DNA of 5,826 nucleotides, taken from Desulfobacterales bacterium (GTDB lineage: Bacteria > Desulfobacterota > Desulfobacteria > Desulfobacterales > UBA11574). Both the position numbers and the translations under genes were made by a program. The notes under the pieces were generated by a model. That model saw nothing but the letters and a program-made list of their open reading frames with translations, searched no databases and was not told where the DNA came from. This document shows positions 5,814 to 5,826 of this stretch, in pieces. Location of the stretch: contig JAUVTO010000132.1 of assembly GCA_030601485.1 (NCBI GenBank), forward strand, positions 1-5,826. Reading direction: 5' to 3'. Position 1 is the stretch's first letter; each line of letters begins with the position of its first letter.

Positions 5814-5826
5814 TAAATCGGACTTT

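Overview
The window carries three co-directional genes on the + strand (1-4517) and one convergent gene on the - strand (4809-5648). Large, repeat-rich gaps separate them. The first three form a corrinoid-dependent methyl-transfer cluster: an MttB-superfamily methyltransferase with no pyrrolysine codon (18-1454), a DUF1638 protein (about 1685-2278), and an N-terminal [2Fe-2S] ferredoxin/ASKHA (DUF4445) protein of the RACo/RamA type that reductively reactivates corrinoid proteins (2583-4517). In the inferred pathway, the methyltransferase moves a methyl group from a quaternary or tertiary amine to a cob(I)alamin protein. The activator rescues that protein when it oxidises to Co(II). DUF1638 proteins travel with such clusters but have no firm biochemical role. 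The corrinoid protein itself and the second methyltransferase (to tetrahydrofolate or CoM) are not in this window.

The fourth gene is a metal-dependent amidohydrolase of the amidohydrolase_2 type. It is convergent with the cluster and has no obvious link to it.

The gaps are unusually structured for a gene cluster. The two gaps inside it (about 230 and 304 bases) each open and close with variants of one hairpin-forming module whose 14-base core is CCCAAAGGACCAGG. The second gap also holds a 125-base imperfect inverted repeat built from AAAGTG units. The amidohydrolase gene is bracketed by two different palindromic, MITE-like elements. One (4658-4799) has 18-base terminal inverted repeats and a clear 5-base direct flank, GAATA, on both sides. 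The other (5689-5813) has 22-base termini.

The organism is probably an anaerobic bacterium of the Desulfobacterota (Desulfobacterales-like). This is inference from the expanded non-Pyl MttB/DUF1638/RACo gene set, moderate GC content and abundance of small palindromic intergenic repeats; no marker gene is present. The most notable points are the DUF1638 gene, whose frame and family-typical N-terminus extend upstream of any ATG/GTG/TTG and suggest an AUU start, and the repeated hairpin module that brackets the cluster genes.
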